A DNA stretch of 64,000 nt from NCBI RefSeq assembly GCF_024666595.1, contig NZ_CP088296.1, positions 1,302,001 through 1,366,000 on the forward strand, written 5' to 3'. The position numbers were made by a program, and so were the translations under genes. Shown piece by piece: positions 45,589 through 54,647 of this stretch (the stretch's first letter is position 1; each line of letters starts with the position of its first letter). The notes under the pieces are model-generated. The model was not told where the DNA came from, made no database searches, and saw nothing but the letters and a program-made list of their open reading frames with translations. The DNA is from Sphingomonas sp. J315. GTDB taxonomy: Bacteria; Pseudomonadota; Alphaproteobacteria; Sphingomonadales; Sphingomonadaceae.

Positions 45589-48500
45589 GTGATCAAAGTG
45601 GACGACCGATATACGCTTTCAAGGCGATGGGTGCTGGCGGCTACAGCGGCCGCGATCTTCACCAGCCCGGCGGAGGCAGCCGCGCGCGAGACGGCAATCG
45701 AATTCAACATTGCGGCCGGTTCGCTCGACCGCGCGCTTGCCGCTTATGCCGAGACGACGCGTCGTCAGCTGCTCTATTCGAGTGCGCTCGTCGCAAACCG
45801 CACGTCGAAAGGATTACAAGGGCGGCACAGCGCCGACCGAGCGCTCGCCTTGCTTCTCGCCGATACCGGCATTCGCGTGCGTCGAGCGGGCAAAGCCTTT
45901 GTCCTGATCGAAGCAACGTCACGCCAGTCACGCGCTGAGCGCACACCAACCCCACGGCCGCCGCGGCGAGCCCAACAACGGACGCCATCGCCCGACCCAG
46001 CACCCGAAAACGAGACGGAGACGATTGTGCTGACGGGGACGAACATTCGCGGTGCGGGCGGCGGCAGTTCGCCGCTGGTGACGGTCTCGCGCGATGAAAT
46101 CGAGCGGGCCGGCCAGTCGACGGTCGGTGCCGCGGTCGCTGCGCTCCCACAGAATTTCGGCGGCACGAGCACCGAGGACACCAGCCTGACCAGTTCGGAT
46201 CGCACCACGCTCAACGAAGGGCTGGGCAGCGGCGCCAATCTGCGCGGACTTGGTAGCGATGCGACACTCACGCTCATCAATGGACGCCGCGTGGCGGGTG
46301 CTGGCGGCCAAGCCGAGTTCACCGACATCTCGATGATCCCGCTGGCGGCTGTCGAGCGGATCGAGGTGCTCGCCGACGGGGCATCCGCGATCTACGGCTC
46401 GGATGCGGTCGGCGGAGTGATCAACGTCATCTTGCGCAAGAGCTTCAAAGGCGGCGAGACCCGGTTCTATTCGGGTGTTCCAACGCAAGGCGGCGCTTCG
46501 GAAGTCCAGGTTGGCCAGGTGCTCGGCACTGCCTGGGGCGGTGGCCATGCGTTGATCGCCTATGAGTATTCGCTGCGCGAACGGCTGCGGGCGAGGGAGC
46601 GCGATTATACGCGGTCGGCCGACCTGCGCCCGCTCGGTGGCTCTGACTGGCGTTCGTTCCTGTCCAATCCGGGCACGATACTCGGTTTCAGCACTAGTGG
46701 CGCGCTCGTTCCCCTCTACGCGGTGCCGCCGGAACAAAATGGTCAGAATCTCACCCCTGGCGACTTCCTGCCCGGCGCCAACCTAGAGAACTTCCGTGAG
46801 CAGTCCGATACCTTACCCCGCCAGGAACGGCATAGCGCTTATGCAACCATCGAGCAGGAAATCACGCCAGGGGTGAGGCTGTTCGCCGAAGGACGCTATG
46901 GCCGCCGCGATTTCGAATATAATGGGCAGGCAAGCACATCGGTGATGCAGGTGCTGCCAAGCAACCCCTATTTCGTCAGTCCCACGGGCATGCCGTTCAC
47001 GCTGGTGGGCTATTCGTTCCTGCGCGAGTTGGGCCCAATCCAGCAACAGGGGCGGATCGAGGCGTGGAATGCGGCAGGAGGGGTCACCGTCGATGCGTTC
47101 GCCGACTGGCAGATCGAGGCCTATAGCTCACATTCAATAGAGCGGAGCAGGTTGCGCGGCAGCGACTATGTTAACTCCTATTATCTCGCTGAAGCACTCG
47201 GCACCCGATCCGACGACCCTGGAACCACGTTCAGCACGGCAACGCACGGATTCTTCAATCCGTTTGGTGATGGTGCTGTGAACTCCAAGGCGGTGCTCGA
47301 CTTTATCGGCCAAGGCTGGACCGCGACACGGCTCGACAGCGAAGTCACCTCAGCGACGATCAAGGGCGACGGCACCTTGTTGGAGTTGCCGGGTGGCCGT
47401 GTCCGGCTTGCCGTCGGCGCGACCTATCGACGCGACCGGTTCGAGCGTGACGGCGAAAACTTCACCTCCGATCCCGCGCCTCGGCCGTTCAATCATACTG
47501 ATGCGAACCGCTCAGTGACGGCAGGTTTCGCCGAACTCGCAGTGCCCCTGTTTGGCGAGGGCAATGCGCGCGCCGGCCTCAAGCGTCTGCTGCTGTCGGC
47601 GGCGTTGCGTCACGAGCGCTACAGCGACTTTGGCGAGACCACCAATCCCAAGGTGGGGATGGTATGGGAGCCGGCCGTTGGCCTCACGGTGCGAGCCAGC
47701 TACGGCACCTCGTTTCGGGCACCAGCGATCCGCGAACTACGCGACCCATTACAGATTTCATACTCGCCACTGCGTGATACGGACGGAACTGTGCTTTCGG
47801 TGATGACGCTGTTCGGCGGCAACCCCGACCTCAAACCCGAAACTGCGCGCTCGTTTACCGTTGGCATGCGCTATAGCCCGCCTGACGCGCGGCGTTGGCG
47901 TTTCGAGCTTGGCTATTTCGAGACGCACTTTCGCGATCGGATCGAACGGCCCGCAGCCGACAACATCACCCAAGCGCTGACCAACCCGATCTACACCCCC
48001 TATGTGCGCCGGGTAAATCCGGCGGGGAGCGCAGCCGATCGCGCGTTGTTACTGGACTATCTCAACCATCCCGGATCATTGCTGCCGCCCGACTCTTATC
48101 CCCCTGAATTCTTTCGCGCCATTCTCGACGCACGACTGGTGAACTCGACCAAGCTGACCGTGCGTGGAATCGATATCGCCGCTGCTGGCGGATTTGCCAC
48201 GCCGGACGGCGAGGCATCGTTCAGCCTCAGCGCCTCGCATATGATCGACTATCAGCGACAGATCACGCCACTCGCACGTCCGCTCGAACAAGCAGGCACC
48301 CTGGCGGATCCCCCCTCGTGGCGCGGACGGGCGATGGCGAGTTGGGATGCGCGGGGTTGGGGGGCATCAGCAACGCTCAACTACACTCATTCCTATCTTG
48401 AGGATATCGGCAGCCCGCCGCGGCGCGTTGATGCGTTCGCGACGATCGACGCTCAGCTACGCTTCGAGCCCAAGGCGCTCGCCGAACGCGGGTTCAGACT

Positions 48501-48633
48501 TTCACTCAACGTGCAAAACCTGCTCGATGCGCGTCCGCCATTCGTCGATCAGATGACAGGCGTCGGCTATGGTGCGGCAAATGCCGACCCCCTCGGCCGC
48601 ATCCTGTCGATCCAGGTCGTCAAGCGATGGTGA
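45589..48633 (+). CDS. TonB-dependent receptor with STN domain (lasso-peptide locus)
   Basis: A 1014-residue FecA-type receptor. A signal segment (RRWVLAATAAAIFTSPAEA) is followed by an STN domain (FNIAAGSLDRALAAYAETTR...) that talks to FecR, a TonB box (TETIVLTGTNIRG region), the plug (GLGSDATLTLINGRRVAG; DGASAIYGSDAVGGVINVIL) and a large barrel. I chose GTG after GGGGAGCGGGAT; the frame extends to 45463 without a signal peptide. In proteobacterial lasso clusters with isopeptidases, such receptors take the peptide back up, the likely role here. Confidence 0.9.
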   Translation: MIKVDDRYTLSRRWVLAATAAAIFTSPAEAAARETAIEFNIAAGSLDRALAAYAETTRRQLLYSSALVANRTSKGLQGRHSADRALALLLADTGIRVRRAGKAFVLIEATSRQSRAERTPTPRPPRRAQQRTPSPDPAPENETETIVLTGTNIRGAGGGSSPLVTVSRDEIERAGQSTVGAAVAALPQNFGGTSTEDTSLTSSDRTTLNEGLGSGANLRGLGSDATLTLINGRRVAGAGGQAEFTDISMIPLAAVERIEVLADGASAIYGSDAVGGVINVILRKSFKGGETRFYSGVPTQGGASEVQVGQVLGTAWGGGHALIAYEYSLRERLRARERDYTRSADLRPLGGSDWRSFLSNPGTILGFSTSGALVPLYAVPPEQNGQNLTPGDFLPGANLENFREQSDTLPRQERHSAYATIEQEITPGVRLFAEGRYGRRDFEYNGQASTSVMQVLPSNPYFVSPTGMPFTLVGYSFLRELGPIQQQGRIEAWNAAGGVTVDAFADWQIEAYSSHSIERSRLRGSDYVNSYYLAEALGTRSDDPGTTFSTATHGFFNPFGDGAVNSKAVLDFIGQGWTATRLDSEVTSATIKGDGTLLELPGGRVRLAVGATYRRDRFERDGENFTSDPAPRPFNHTDANRSVTAGFAELAVPLFGEGNARAGLKRLLLSAALRHERYSDFGETTNPKVGMVWEPAVGLTVRASYGTSFRAPAIRELRDPLQISYSPLRDTDGTVLSVMTLFGGNPDLKPETARSFTVGMRYSPPDARRWRFELGYFETHFRDRIERPAADNITQALTNPIYTPYVRRVNPAGSAADRALLLDYLNHPGSLLPPDSYPPEFFRAILDARLVNSTKLTVRGIDIAAAGGFATPDGEASFSLSASHMIDYQRQITPLARPLEQAGTLADPPSWRGRAMASWDARGWGASATLNYTHSYLEDIGSPPRRVDAFATIDAQLRFEPKALAERGFRLSLNVQNLLDARPPFVDQMTGVGYGAANADPLGRILSIQVVKRW

Positions 48634-48675
48634 AGACGAGCTAGCCATCACGCTCCTCTTTTAAGGATCAGACCC

Positions 48676-51084
48676 ATGCGAAGCTCGTGGGCGGCGGCGC
48701 TGTGCCTCGTCGCCACGGTCGCCAGCGCGCGACCGTTACAAATCGAAGATCAACTCAACCTAGAAAGCTACGGGCAGGTACTGACCGATCCCACCGGTCG
48801 CTGGGGCATCATCGAACGCCGCCGGCCCTATGCCAGCGCTCCGAGCTATCGCTACGACTATATGACGCGCCGGCTGCTCTCGAATCTGATGATCGTCGAT
48901 CTCGCGGCGGACTCGCCCGCGCGCGTGCTGTTCGCGCAGGATCCGAATGCGGGCTATTGGGCCGGGAGCTTCTCGCCCTCGGGACGCAAGCTCACGATCT
49001 TCCGGCTCGACGCGGCCCGGCTTCACATCGGCATCCTTGATATGGCGAAGCGTTCGGTGCGCTGGCTCTCGGTGGCACCGGACTTGCCCGATGCAAGCCC
49101 CGCACCGCGTTGGCTCGATGACGACCGGTTGCTGTTGGTCACCCTCGAAGGGACCGAACTGCCTGATCTGCTTGACACTCCGACGCGCGCGCAGCGCCGC
49201 GCCAGCACCTATTGGCATTCGGCCGAGACCGGCATGGCAGCGACTGTTTCGGTGCTCGGCAGCGGAAAATATGCTGCCATCGGCGTGACGCCCCGCGCGC
49301 GGCAGCTTCGCCTGATCGACCTGCGCACCGGCGCGTCACAGCAGCTATACGGCGGCGACATTTCCGATTTTGACTTGTCGTCCGACCGGACGCGGGTGGC
49401 GATCGTCTTGCGAACAGGCAACATCTTGCCCGATCCGGACGTACCGCTCGACCAGGCCTTCGAGCCCCGCCGGCACCGCCTGGCGGTTATCGAGTTGCCA
49501 AGCGGACGGGTCGCCCAGCCCTGTGCAAGCTGCGATGTTCTGCCGAATTTCCTGAGCTGGAGTCCAATCGGGAACGAGCTCTTGTTTCATGCCCGTGCCG
49601 ACGGACAATCCTGGTCGTCGGGCAGCCTTCGCCGATGGAGTGCCTCCACTAGCACGTTAAGCTTACCCTTGCCGGCGGGCATCAGTCCTCGCCTCAGCAT
49701 CGATGGTGGAAGTGCGCGGACGCTCGCGGTGCACTGGCTGGGCTCCACGCCGATCGCCCTCGTCGAGCGGAACCGCCGGTCGGACTGGGTCGCTGCGTCC
49801 CCTCACGGCCTCGTCACCTTGAGTCGCGATATGTCGGCGTCATCGGCGAGGCTCTTGGCGATCGACGGCAGGCTCGCGTTGATCGGCGACGGATCGCACG
49901 CGCGATGGGTCGATGCACAGGGCCGCATAGCCGGGTCCATCGCGGGAAGTCCGGAAGCGCTGATCCGCTTCGACCCGCACAGTTGGGGTACCCGCAACTG
50001 GATGAACGCCATTCCGCCGCTACCGCTGGTCGTGCGAACTGGAAAGGCCCGGGCACGCATTGAGGGTGCCGGCGATCAGCTGGGATCGCCGCTTGCGCTC
50101 GATCACAAGGATCGCGTCTTCGCGTTTGGCCGCGATACCGTCCTTGCCTATGCTGAAGACGCATATGGCGTCGGCGCGATCGTCGTGGCGGACCGTCATC
50201 GTCGGCGCGTGGTCGATCGCATCAACGTGCATCTCGCCGCAATCCAACCGCCGCGCGAAATCGACCTTACGACGACCGCGATCGACGGCGCGCAGCTTAC
50301 GCACCGTCTGACACTGCCTCGAACCTCTGCGCAACCGCCGCAGCTCGTAGTGGTGCCTTACCCGGGGCTGCTGATGGCAAATCGCCCGGAGACGAGCGCG
50401 GCCAGCGCCAACATGATGACCCACGCCCACTTGATCGCAGGCCAAGGCTATGCGGTGCTCGAGCCAAGCATTCCTGTTCCCCCCGCCCCGGCCGATCCGC
50501 TCAAGCATCTCGGGCCACCGGTCATTGCGGCGATCGACGAAGCACAACGCCGCGGACTAATCGCTACGACAAAGCCGTTGCTGCTAGGACACAGCTTCGG
50601 CGGCTACGCAGTGGCGGGGCTGCTGGCACGTAGTGATCGCTTCGCCGCGGGCATCGCCGCCGCCGGTATCTATGATCTTGCGGCAGGCTATGGCGGGTTC
50701 AACCCGCGCAGCGATCCAAATGGCTCGGGCCTCGCGCTCACCATGTCAGTTGGCTGGTACGAGATGGGAGCCGGTCGCATGGGCGCTGCGCCTTGGCAGG
50801 ATTCCGAACGCTATTTGCGCAACAGCCCTTACTTCGCGATTCCGCAGCTTCGCGCGCCCTTGCTGCTTGTGCATGGCGAGCTCGACTATGCCCCCGCCTA
50901 TCAGGCCGAGCGGCTGTACACCGCGCTGCATCGCGCGGGCCGCGACGTTCTGCTCGCGCGCTATGCGGGCGAAGGCCATGTGCTGATCAACCCGCACAAT
51001 ATCCGCGACTATTGGCGGCGCGTCTTCGCGTTTCTTGCCACACACCGCGAACAGGAAGCGCAGCCTCAGCCCAAGCCCCAATAG
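48676..51084 (+). CDS. Lasso-peptide isopeptidase, AtxE2 type (S9 peptidase)
   Basis: An 802-residue serine peptidase. Signal peptide (MRSSWAAALCLVATVASAR) sends it to the periplasm. Residues 30-480 form a beta-propeller, then an S9 catalytic domain: Ser near 640 in LLGHSFGGYAV, Asp near 738 in HGELDYAPA, His near 768 in GEGHVLINP. AtxE2-family enzymes hydrolyse the isopeptide ring bond of lasso peptides. It follows the STN receptor by 42 bp, and its 3' end overlaps the convergent cyclase gene by 19 bp. Confidence 0.9.
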   Translation: MRSSWAAALCLVATVASARPLQIEDQLNLESYGQVLTDPTGRWGIIERRRPYASAPSYRYDYMTRRLLSNLMIVDLAADSPARVLFAQDPNAGYWAGSFSPSGRKLTIFRLDAARLHIGILDMAKRSVRWLSVAPDLPDASPAPRWLDDDRLLLVTLEGTELPDLLDTPTRAQRRASTYWHSAETGMAATVSVLGSGKYAAIGVTPRARQLRLIDLRTGASQQLYGGDISDFDLSSDRTRVAIVLRTGNILPDPDVPLDQAFEPRRHRLAVIELPSGRVAQPCASCDVLPNFLSWSPIGNELLFHARADGQSWSSGSLRRWSASTSTLSLPLPAGISPRLSIDGGSARTLAVHWLGSTPIALVERNRRSDWVAASPHGLVTLSRDMSASSARLLAIDGRLALIGDGSHARWVDAQGRIAGSIAGSPEALIRFDPHSWGTRNWMNAIPPLPLVVRTGKARARIEGAGDQLGSPLALDHKDRVFAFGRDTVLAYAEDAYGVGAIVVADRHRRRVVDRINVHLAAIQPPREIDLTTTAIDGAQLTHRLTLPRTSAQPPQLVVVPYPGLLMANRPETSAASANMMTHAHLIAGQGYAVLEPSIPVPPAPADPLKHLGPPVIAAIDEAQRRGLIATTKPLLLGHSFGGYAVAGLLARSDRFAAGIAAAGIYDLAAGYGGFNPRSDPNGSGLALTMSVGWYEMGAGRMGAAPWQDSERYLRNSPYFAIPQLRAPLLLVHGELDYAPAYQAERLYTALHRAGRDVLLARYAGEGHVLINPHNIRDYWRRVFAFLATHREQEAQPQPKPQ

Positions 51085-52865
51085 CGCGCCCAAGCCTCGA
51101 ACGCGACATAAGTCGCGATCAGCCGCGCATCCTCGCTCCAGATCAGGCTGTCTGGGTGCAGCGCCGCACGGATCGCATCCCCATTGAGCAGGCCGTGGCT
51201 GACCAGTGTGCCGTCGCCGAGATAGCAATGCAGGAAGGCAGCGTTCTCGGCGGCCGCGCGGCGGTAGTAGTTGGACGCATCGCCCTTCCCGCGGCGCCGG
51301 CGCAGATTTTCCGGGAGCCACACGCCGAACGTTTCGCGCGCAAGCGCGCGGTTGATCGTGCCATGGGCCAGCAGCCAGGTCGGGATGGCGAGGCAGGTCT
51401 CGACCACTGGTTGAGAGAGCAGCGGATGGAGCAGCGGCGTAAAAGCAGCGCGCGCGGTCGGGCTTTGGAAATGCTGACAATTGGCGATCGCGCGCAACTG
51501 GTCACGGCGGCCAGGCGACAGACTGGCCAGGTGCTCAAGCCAGGGGTGCTCGGTTTGCAGGCGAGCACGTATGGCGCGCTCGGCCAGATGGCCGCCAGGG
51601 AGCTTCGCTGACACTTCCCGCCGTGCGTAGACAATGTCGGCGAGCATCAGCCGATAGACGTGCCAGACCGATGTTCCGGCGCGAAGCGCCGTCTCGAGCG
51701 GAACGCGCGAGGCGAAGGTTGCGAACCGCTGCGTACGAGCCCGGTCAACAGCAATCCATGGCGAAGGCGAGTTGAGGAACACCGCATCCCCGCCCTGTCC
51801 GGTGAAGATAGCGGTCGCGTCCAGTGCACGCCCGACGCCTAGCGACGCGCCTTCGACCAGTGGATCGAGGCCGAAGATCACCGGCTCGAGCGGCTGCTCG
51901 GCTTGAAGCGCATCTTCGAAGCGGAATTCCGACGCCGTCGCGCTGACCTCCACAAGGCGCACGCCCCAGCGTTCGGCAACGGCGCGGGCATGTTCGCGTT
52001 CGTCGCCGCCCGAATGCCCCACATCGAAATGGACACAGCTGATTTCCGGAGGACGCGGTCCAGAAGCTATGGCACCCAGGATGATCGCAGAGTCGAGTCC
52101 TCCCGAGAGTTCGATTGTCAGCCGATCGTGTCGCGCCGCAAAGGCGCGGCAGCTGTCCTTCACCGCGTCGCGCAGCCGCGCGCCCGCAGCTGCGGCGTCA
52201 AGACCGGGTCGCGTTCTGCACAGCAGATGCGGCTGCCAGGCAGGCTCTACCGGTCCAAGCGTCGCACCGCGCCACTCGCGCTTGCATCCAGCCGGGACGA
52301 TGTGGATCCCACGTAGTGGCGAGGCGTAGGTCAGCCGCAGGGGGTCGGCGAGCGCGGCGGCGAGTTGGTCGAGATCGCAGCGCGCATTCAGGCCAAGGGG
52401 CTCGCGCAGCCAGCGTGGAAGCGCGTCGCTCGCGATGAGCATGTTATCCTTTTGCGCCAAATAGAGCTGCTGCCCGCCGCTAGGATCGCGGGCGATCTCG
52501 ATCGACCCGTCGGGACGGCACTCGAAGGTGACGAAGGTGCCCCAGATGCCGCTGGTTGACCCGTTGGGCTCGTTTTCATCAGCGAGACGGTCCGCTCGTT
52601 GGAAAATCTCGCCGATAAGCGTCACTTGTCCTTCGACGTTCACTTGACCACGCGGATCGACCACATCGCCGAGGACCAACATGTCAGCCGTGCGCCGTGC
52701 AATCTTCAAGCGCGTAGCTTCTTTGGCGGCGCGCGCGACCAGACGATCAGCGGCCGCTTCGCCAGCTTCCGGATTCATCCAGAAGAGCGCGACATAATGC
52801 GGGACCAGCCCCGCCTCAGGCTGCGGCGATCGGCGTATACCAACGGACGTGGTCGACGGTGTCAT
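51066..52865 (-). CDS. Lasso-peptide cyclase (asparagine-synthetase-like C protein)
   Basis: A 599-residue asparagine-synthetase B-like enzyme. It activates the ring carboxylate as an acyl-AMP and forms the macrolactam. The ATP PP-loop is IELSGGLDSAIILGAI (about residues 252-267), with an inactive glutaminase-like N-terminal domain. The ATG at 52865 overlaps the B gene by 50 bases; a start near 52778 (MNPEAGE) is possible. It follows the B gene in one operon with the precursor. Confidence 0.9.
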   Translation of the reverse strand: MTPSTTSVGIRRSPQPEAGLVPHYVALFWMNPEAGEAAADRLVARAAKEATRLKIARRTADMLVLGDVVDPRGQVNVEGQVTLIGEIFQRADRLADENEPNGSTSGIWGTFVTFECRPDGSIEIARDPSGGQQLYLAQKDNMLIASDALPRWLREPLGLNARCDLDQLAAALADPLRLTYASPLRGIHIVPAGCKREWRGATLGPVEPAWQPHLLCRTRPGLDAAAAGARLRDAVKDSCRAFAARHDRLTIELSGGLDSAIILGAIASGPRPPEISCVHFDVGHSGGDEREHARAVAERWGVRLVEVSATASEFRFEDALQAEQPLEPVIFGLDPLVEGASLGVGRALDATAIFTGQGGDAVFLNSPSPWIAVDRARTQRFATFASRVPLETALRAGTSVWHVYRLMLADIVYARREVSAKLPGGHLAERAIRARLQTEHPWLEHLASLSPGRRDQLRAIANCQHFQSPTARAAFTPLLHPLLSQPVVETCLAIPTWLLAHGTINRALARETFGVWLPENLRRRRGKGDASNYYRRAAAENAAFLHCYLGDGTLVSHGLLNGDAIRAALHPDSLIWSEDARLIATYVAFEAWARYWGLG

Positions 52866-53475
52866 TGAGGATCACCCCCTCATGTTCGACCCAGCAATGG
52901 GCGGCGAACGGAAAGGTCCGCACGCCGAACACCCAGCGGGCGCCAAGCCCATTCAAGGCAAGCAGCTCAAGCAGCAGCATCGAATTCGGGAGACATCGTG
53001 CCGCTCCCGGAAACAGCGCGCGGGCCAGGTAGGCTTGTCGCGCGAGCGTGTGGACACGGTCCGCGTCCGCTGCGATACCGTACGCGCGGCGATTGCGGCG
53101 GCGCGTCAACTCGAGCCAGCCCGCGGGCTGCCCGACGTGAAGACGACGCCACGCACGTCCAGCTGCCCGCATCAGTACGAGCGCGTCTCCAATGGAAAGC
53201 CGATCAGGCGCGTCGCCGAAGATGTCGTTCTCCGCAAGATGCTGCACAGCCCGAAAGGGAGTGACGCAATCGAGCGCGCCATAGAGACCTGCCGCCTCAA
53301 GCTCGTCGAGTAGGGGAGCGTCGCCGCGAAACCGGTTGCCGCCAACAAGCTCGCCTCGCACCGTTTGGGCCGCATCACGCGCGATGCAGAAATACTGATT
53401 GCGCTTGGTATCCATCAGCACGATGTCGCCATCCACATCAGCAAGATGGACCTCCGGAATAAGACCGTAGAGCAT
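52816..53475 (-). CDS. Lasso-peptide B protein (RRE plus leader protease)
   Basis: A 219-residue fused B protein. Residues 1-75 form the PqqD-like RiPP recognition element (IPEVHLADVDGDIVLMDTKR) that binds the leader; the rest is the transglutaminase-fold protease with Cys161 (ARCLPNSM), His193 (AAHCWVEHEG) and Asp205 (VILNDTVD). It cuts the leader before cyclisation. I chose ATG 53475 (MLYGLIPEVH) because the frame upstream, up to 53709, runs through the precursor gene and is not credible. No ribosome site precedes it; a strong hairpin does. Confidence 0.88.
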   Translation of the reverse strand: MLYGLIPEVHLADVDGDIVLMDTKRNQYFCIARDAAQTVRGELVGGNRFRGDAPLLDELEAAGLYGALDCVTPFRAVQHLAENDIFGDAPDRLSIGDALVLMRAAGRAWRRLHVGQPAGWLELTRRRNRRAYGIAADADRVHTLARQAYLARALFPGAARCLPNSMLLLELLALNGLGARWVFGVRTFPFAAHCWVEHEGVILNDTVDHVRWYTPIAAA

Positions 53476-53484
53476 TGCGGCAAG

Positions 53485-53509
53485 GGGAGCGGCGCACAGC
53501 GCCGCTCCC
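53485..53509 (-). terminator. Hairpin between lasso precursor and B gene
   Basis: A perfect 11-bp GC-rich stem (GGGAGCGGCGC) with a three-base loop lies in the 43-bp gap between A and B. It has no T run, so it may partly stop transcription or protect the precursor mRNA, raising A over B. This layout is common in lasso operons. Confidence 0.6.
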
Positions 53510-53518
53510 GCATTCCCT

Positions 53519-53638
53519 TCAGCCGGTGCGGCCGAGGAACTGGCTGCCGGCTTCGAGCGGCACCACGATGACATCCGATTTCGTGGCGCTGCTGACCCGG
53601 CCGACACGGACGAGCCGCGGGGTGGGATTGTCGGACAT
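53519..53638 (-). CDS. Lasso-peptide precursor
   Basis: A 39-codon gene directly before the B gene. GGAGG lies five bases from the ATG. The leader is MSDNPTPRLVRVGRVSSATK with Thr at position -2, the hallmark needed for leader cutting. The predicted 19-residue core is SDVIVVPLEAGSQFLGRTG; Ser1 would bond to Glu9, giving a nine-membered ring, with a ten-residue tail. Ser at position 1 is known from some caulonodins but rarer than Gly. The ring and cleavage site are inferred from the sequence alone. Confidence 0.85.
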   Translation of the reverse strand: MSDNPTPRLVRVGRVSSATKSDVIVVPLEAGSQFLGRTG

Positions 53639-53657
53639 TGCAACCTCCATGCTTGCT

Positions 53658-53675
53658 TGCCGCAACATAGCGGCA
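53658..53675. promoter_or_regulatory. Inverted repeat upstream of the lasso precursor
   Basis: TGCCGC-AACATA-GCGGCA lies 20 bp before the precursor start and behind the GntR gene. It may be an operator or an mRNA 5' hairpin; no clear -35/-10 pair is visible. Confidence 0.35.
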
Positions 53676-53710
53676 GCCCAAGAAGGCGGCGGCGCACCTC
53701 TCTACTCAAA

Positions 53711-54334
53711 CTATTTTCGGGCTATTGTCTCGCGATAGCCAGCGGCCATCGCGTGCGCCACGGCGTCAGCGCGATTACGTCCGGCATGACAATAGCTGCG
53801 GACGGTGCCGGCGAGCTTTTCCGTGTTACCGCGCGTGCACACCTCGACGAGCTTCGCCACCTGTTCGGACGGGCCGAAAATCTCCGCTTCTTGTCGTCGT
53901 GCAAACGCTAACCGATCGAGGCAGCGTTGGGCCTCCTCGATCAGTAGCGGGTTGTTTGATCGCCGTGCGATCAGCACGAGAATTGCGGTATCGCCTTCAT
54001 CTGAATCGGTGACCAGCAAGCCACTCGAATTGTCCCGCGAGTTGCGTTTCCAATGCACGACCGCGCGAACGAGATAGAGTTCGAGCAATTCGTAGAGCCC
54101 GGCGACCTCGATCGACGATAGCAGCGGCACAAAATAGCCTAGCCGTTCGCGGTCCTCGACGAGGGTCTCTCCGGCGAGCTTGGCGAGCGCCTCGCGCACG
54201 GGAGTAGCACTTACTCCGTGTAAGGACGCCCATTCATTGACCAGCAGCTGTGTGCCCGGCGCGAGCTTCGCGCTACGCAGCTGTGACTTCGTCGAAGTAT
54301 ATACGCGCGAAAAGGATGCCTGGCGTTTGCTCAT
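53711..54334 (-). CDS. GntR-family (FadR-type) regulator of the lasso locus
   Basis: A 207-residue regulator. The winged helix is at the N-terminus (LAPGTQLLVNEWASLHGVSATPVREALAKL, about 20-50), followed by an all-helical FCD-like ligand domain (LYELLELYLVRAVVHW; ADAVAHAMAAGYRETIA). ATG at 54334 is chosen over a TTG at 54346. It precedes the lasso precursor on the same strand by 72 bp. GntR genes recur at this place in proteobacterial lasso clusters, so control of the precursor is likely. Confidence 0.85.
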   Translation of the reverse strand: MSKRQASFSRVYTSTKSQLRSAKLAPGTQLLVNEWASLHGVSATPVREALAKLAGETLVEDRERLGYFVPLLSSIEVAGLYELLELYLVRAVVHWKRNSRDNSSGLLVTDSDEGDTAILVLIARRSNNPLLIEEAQRCLDRLAFARRQEAEIFGPSEQVAKLVEVCTRGNTEKLAGTVRSYCHAGRNRADAVAHAMAAGYRETIARK

Positions 54335-54647
54335 GATACGGCTCAACTCCCTACCCGATCATGGCCAAGGAGGGGCTAGGCCCGAGTCGAATCAGCTTCC
54401 AACCAGAATTTGAGTGTTGCTTGACCGCGTATCGCCGAAAATCGGCCGAATGTGCGCAGACACCGCCAGTTTCCGCGCGAACGACGCCCAAGAATCGTGC
54501 CCGAAATGAAAACCTTCCGCAAAAAGCGGGTGCATCCACCTGAATCAGGATTCTACTGTGGGTTGTTGCAGGTCCGCGCGGTTTCGCAGCTGCGACGGCG
54601 GGCACAAGGTACGCTGGGACTGTTACAGGTTCGTTTGAGGATTAGGC
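54335..54647. other. Divergent intergenic region
   Basis: Promoters for the GntR gene (minus) and the HTH gene (plus) must lie here. I searched for a second lasso precursor and saw no short frame with a ribosome site, a Thr(-2) and a core. Confidence 0.4.

Noticed and set aside
53476..53709. An N-terminal extension of the lasso B protein
   Set aside because: It would read through the precursor gene in another frame and carries low-complexity Arg/Ser sequence; B proteins begin close to the RRE.
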